This document shows positions 12,818 to 14,850 of a DNA stretch of 14,850 nucleotides, one piece after another. Source of the stretch: DASTBU01 sp035711845. GTDB taxonomy: Bacteria > Acidobacteriota > Vicinamibacteria > Vicinamibacterales > 2-12-FULL-66-21. How positions within the stretch are numbered: position 1 is the first letter of the stretch; the number at the start of each line of letters is the position of its first letter. Both the position numbers and the translations under genes were made by a program. The notes under the pieces were generated by a model. That model saw nothing but the letters and a program-made list of their open reading frames with translations, did not search any database and had not been told where the DNA came from. The DNA is taken from positions 1 to 14,850 of the forward strand of contig DASTBU010000065.1 of assembly GCA_035711845.1 (NCBI GenBank), in the 5' to 3' direction.

Positions 12818-13495
12818 GTGAGCACGCGAACTGCGGGCTCGGCGCTGAACGTGGTGGTGCTCGGGCCTCCGGGGGCGGGCAAGGGAACACAGGCAGAGCG
12901 ACTCGCGAAGCGATACAAGCTGCCGAAGATCTCCACGGGCGACATCCTGCGAGAGGCCGTGCAGGCAGGGACGCATCTCGGACGCATCGCGCGTGCGACG
13001 ATGGAGGCAGGGAACCTCGTGAGCGACGACGTCATGATCGGCATTGTCGAGGAGCGGTTGAAGCGGGAAGACGCGCGCCGAGGCTTCGTTCTCGACGGGT
13101 TCCCGCGGACGGTGGTCCAGGCGACCGACCTGGATCGCATGATCGACGGCCGCGGCCCGCTCGTGGTGCTCGACATCGTGGTTCCCGAAGAACAGCTGGT
13201 GAGGCGGCTGGCCTCGCGGCGCATCTGCAGCACGTGCGGAGCGGACGCTCCGGGGGCAGGGCAGGGCACCTGCCAGAAGTGCGGGGGTCCGCTCGTGACA
13301 CGGCCCGACGACAACGAGTCGGTCGTGCGCGAGCGGCTCAAGGTGTACCAGCGCCAGACCAAACCGCTGGTTGACTATTACTCAGCGCGCTCGACCTTCC
13401 GCGCCATCGACGGCGACAAGCCGCCGGATGTCGTGACGGCGTCGGTCGAGTCAGCTGTTGCGAGCGCGACCGATCTCGGGAGCCAGGCGCTGTGA
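12818..13495 (+). CDS. adk: Adenylate kinase, long form with zinc LID
   Basis: It catalyses ATP + AMP to 2 ADP in the cytoplasm. From GTG 12818 the protein has 225 residues. The P-loop GPPGAGKGTQ is at 16-25, followed by ISTGDILREAV at 38-48 and FVLDGFPRT at 90-98. The LID has Cys137, Cys140, Cys152 and Cys155 (CSTC and CQKC), the four-cysteine zinc LID of long bacterial enzymes. Most family members begin just before the P-loop strand, so GTG 12851 is a possible alternative start that would remove 11 residues. It is four bases from the secY stop and overlaps map by GTGA. Confidence 0.96.
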   Translation: MSTRTAGSALNVVVLGPPGAGKGTQAERLAKRYKLPKISTGDILREAVQAGTHLGRIARATMEAGNLVSDDVMIGIVEERLKREDARRGFVLDGFPRTVVQATDLDRMIDGRGPLVVLDIVVPEEQLVRRLASRRICSTCGADAPGAGQGTCQKCGGPLVTRPDDNESVVRERLKVYQRQTKPLVDYYSARSTFRAIDGDKPPDVVTASVESAVASATDLGSQAL

Positions 13496-14262
13496 TCGTG
13501 TGCAAATCTCCCGCCGAGATCGAGCGCATGCGAGCCGCGAACATGCTCGTGGCGGATGTTCTGGCGGAGCTCGCCGCGATGGTGGCGCCAGGGGTCAGCA
13601 CGCGGGATCTCGATCAGGAGGCCGAACGACTCGTGCGCGCGCGCGGCGCCGAGCCGGCCTTCAAGGGGTATCGGGGATATCCCGCCACGCTCTGCGCCTC
13701 GGTGAACGAGCAGGTCGTGCACGGGATCCCCTCGACGCGCGGGCTGGTGGCAGGCGACATCGTCTCGCTCGACATGGGCGTGAAGCTGAACGACTTCTAC
13801 GGCGACTCCGCGATCACCGTGCCCGTCGGGACCGTGTCGGAGGACGTGCTGAGGTTGTTGAGGATCACGCAGGAGGCCCTCGAGCACGGGATCGCGCAGG
13901 CGCGGGTCGGAGCCCGTGTATCGGACATCGGCCACGCGATCCAGCAGCATGTCGAGGCGAACGGCTTCTCTGTCGTCCGGGAGTTCGTCGGGCACGGGAT
14001 CGGCGCGTCTCTCCACGAGGAGCCGCAGATTGCGAATTACGGCGCGCCCGGACACGGGCCCCGTCTCGCGGCGGGCATGGTGCTGGCGATCGAACCGATG
14101 GTGAACGTGGGGCGGCCGGGCGTGAAGGTGCTCTCCGACGGGTGGACGGCGGTGACGCGCGACGGCAGCTTGTCGGCGCACTTCGAGCACACCGTCGCCG
14201 TGACGCACGAGGGGCCGCTGGTGCTGACGCAGCGCACGCCCGCGTCCGCACCGGCCCGGTGA
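13492..14262 (+). CDS. map: Methionine aminopeptidase type I
   Basis: It removes the initiator methionine from nascent proteins. The 256-residue product has the metal and substrate residues of the family in order: His77 (VVHGIPS), Asp94 (SLDMGV), Asp105 (FYGDSA), His168 (GHGIG), His175 (LHEEP), Glu201 (AIEPM) and Glu232 (FEHTV). The N terminus MIVCKSPAEIERMRAAN is typical and has no zinc-finger extension. GTG 13492 overlaps the adk stop, with GGGAG at 13478-13482. A possible infA GTG overlaps its own stop. Confidence 0.97.
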   Translation: MIVCKSPAEIERMRAANMLVADVLAELAAMVAPGVSTRDLDQEAERLVRARGAEPAFKGYRGYPATLCASVNEQVVHGIPSTRGLVAGDIVSLDMGVKLNDFYGDSAITVPVGTVSEDVLRLLRITQEALEHGIAQARVGARVSDIGHAIQQHVEANGFSVVREFVGHGIGASLHEEPQIANYGAPGHGPRLAAGMVLAIEPMVNVGRPGVKVLSDGWTAVTRDGSLSAHFEHTVAVTHEGPLVLTQRTPASAPAR

Positions 14263-14267
14263 GAGCG

Positions 14268-14504
14268 GTGAGTCACGATGCCGATCGCGCGCACGGTGCG
14301 GTGAGCGTCGAAGGCACTGTGCTCGAAGCGCTCCCGCACGGCCTCTATCGGGTGGGCATCGAACGGCAGCGTCAGGTGACCGCGCATGCGCCGGGCGGAC
14401 CGGGACGGAATTTCGTGCGGGTGCTCGTGGGCGACCGGGTGCGGCTGGAGTTGTCGCCGCGGGACCTGACGCGCGGACGGATCGTCGAGAAGATCGGCAG
14501 CTGA
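14268..14504 (+). CDS. infA: Translation initiation factor IF-1 (divergent)
   Basis: IF-1 occupies the 30S A site during initiation. The OB-fold pattern is clear: GTVLEALPHGLYRVGIE, QVTAHAPGG, NFVRVLVGDRVRLELSPRDL and TRGRIVEKIGS. The usual Gly-Lys-Met-Arg before the third strand is replaced by GGPGR. Start choice is open: GTG 14268 (78 residues) best matches the family's leader length. GTG 14259, overlapping the map stop, would add three residues, and GTG 14301 would leave only four residues before GTV. rpmJ follows seven bases after the stop, as is usual in this part of the operon. Confidence 0.9.
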   Translation: MSHDADRAHGAVSVEGTVLEALPHGLYRVGIERQRQVTAHAPGGPGRNFVRVLVGDRVRLELSPRDLTRGRIVEKIGS

Positions 14505-14511
14505 GGAATCT

Positions 14512-14625
14512 ATGAAGGTCAGAGCATCGGTCAAACGGATTTGTGCCAAGTGCAAGATCGTCCGCCGCCGCGGCGTGGTGCGCGTGATCTGCACCAACCA
14601 GAAGCACAAGCAGAGGCAGGGGTAG
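14512..14625 (+). CDS. rpmJ: 50S ribosomal protein L36, zinc-binding form
   Basis: L36 is the smallest 50S protein. The 37 residues MKVRASVKRICAKCKIVRRR and GVVRVICTNQKHKQRQG are the standard zinc-ribbon form, with Cys11, Cys14, Cys27 and His32 as ligands. GAGGA at 14503-14507 overlaps the infA stop and serves as Shine-Dalgarno for ATG 14512. It is followed by a one-armed heptamer array and rpsM. Confidence 0.98.
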   Translation: MKVRASVKRICAKCKIVRRRGVVRVICTNQKHKQRQG

Positions 14626-14632
14626 GCTCCAG

Positions 14633-14667
14633 CTGGAAGCTGGACGCTGGAAGCTCGAAGCTGGAAG
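14633..14667 (+). repeat. One-armed heptamer array H10 before rpsM
   Basis: Five consecutive 7-nt units (CTGGAAG, CTGGACG, CTGGAAG, CTCGAAG, CTGGAAG) start eight bases after the rpmJ stop. Only a short CTCCAG precedes them, so no long facing arm exists and a strong hairpin is not expected. AAGGA (14672-14676) follows, nine bases before the rpsM ATG. Confidence 0.85.
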
Positions 14668-14685
14668 CAACAAGGACTCAGAACT

Positions 14686-14850
14686 ATGGCACGTATCGCA
14701 GGCGTTGATCTCCCGCGCACGAAGCGGGTCGAAGTCGGGCTGACCTACATCTATGGCATCGGCCGGAAGCGTTCGAACGACATCCTGGGCGAGGCGGGCG
14801 TCAGCCCGGACATCCGCGTGAAGGACCTGTCGGAAGAGGATGTCCGGAAG
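14686..14850 (+). CDS. rpsM: 30S ribosomal protein S13, N-terminal part (runs off the window)
   Basis: S13 contacts the P-site tRNA and forms bridges to L5. The first 55 codons are visible: MARIAGVDLPRTKRVEVGLT, YIYGIGRKRSNDILGEAGVS and PDIRVKDLSEEDVRK. These match the family's N-terminal domain with its helix-hairpin-helix-like GIG segment. The frame is open to the last base. It begins the alpha block (expected continuation rpsK-rpsD-rpoA-rplQ, outside the window). AAGGA at 14672-14676 precedes the ATG. Confidence 0.97.
   Translation, partial: MARIAGVDLPRTKRVEVGLTYIYGIGRKRSNDILGEAGVSPDIRVKDLSEEDVRK

Noticed and set aside
13378..14673. Long open frame on the minus strand (431 codons) opposite map-infA-rpmJ
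   Set aside because: It mirrors strongly supported genes on the + strand, has no family resemblance, and is expected from GC-rich codon bias.

Overview
This window is a high-GC bacterial ribosomal-protein super-operon, entirely on the + strand: the 3' part of fusA, then the S10 block (rpsJ-rplC-rplD-rplW-rplB-rpsS-rplV-rpsC-rplP-rpmC-rpsQ), the spc block (rplN-rplX-rplE-rpsN-rpsH-rplF-rplR-rpsE-rpmD-rplO-secY), then adk-map-infA-rpmJ and the start of rpsM, which opens the alpha block. Order and orientation are canonical, with str, S10, spc and alpha joined. No tuf gene lies between fusA and rpsJ. The GC-rich codon use and the repeat-laden intercistronic gaps remind me of Acidobacteriota of the Vicinamibacteria type, as known from soil metagenomes. 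That assignment is recollection and inference, not proof.

The coding content is housekeeping: 50S and 30S ribosomal proteins, an elongation factor, an initiation factor, the SecY translocon, adenylate kinase and methionine aminopeptidase. The unusual part is what lies between the genes. Gene junctions fall into two classes. Tight ones have start/stop overlaps or gaps of up to about 32 nt. Thirteen gaps are longer (60 to 262 nt), and each is filled by repeated, self-complementary DNA. Family H consists of arrays with a strict 7-nt period, usually as facing inverted arms that would fold into long mRNA hairpins directly before a start codon. It appears before rpsJ, rplW, rplB, rplP, rplX, rpsH, rplF, rplR, rpsE and rpsM, plus a short GC-only array after rpsJ. 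The heptamer sequence varies (GGAAGCT, GGAAACT/GGCAACT, ATTCAGC, CCAACTT, GGGCCTC) while the period does not. Family R is a roughly 125-bp element present once before rplC and twice in tandem before rplD, with a probable relic before rpsS. It has conserved hairpins and is partly translatable: two copies form mini-ORFs chained by ATGA overlaps into rplD, and one copy is in frame with rplC.

At the left edge fusA is abnormal. About 189 bp of the domain IV coding region occurs twice, roughly 82% identical by hand count, with a +1 frame change at the junction. This looks like a chimera or assembly fault, or a broken tandem paralogue, rather than an intact gene.

There are no RNA genes, IS elements, CRISPR arrays or convincing promoters or intrinsic terminators. 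No stretch above 300 bases lacks a gene; the longest gap is the 262 nt between rplC and rplD.
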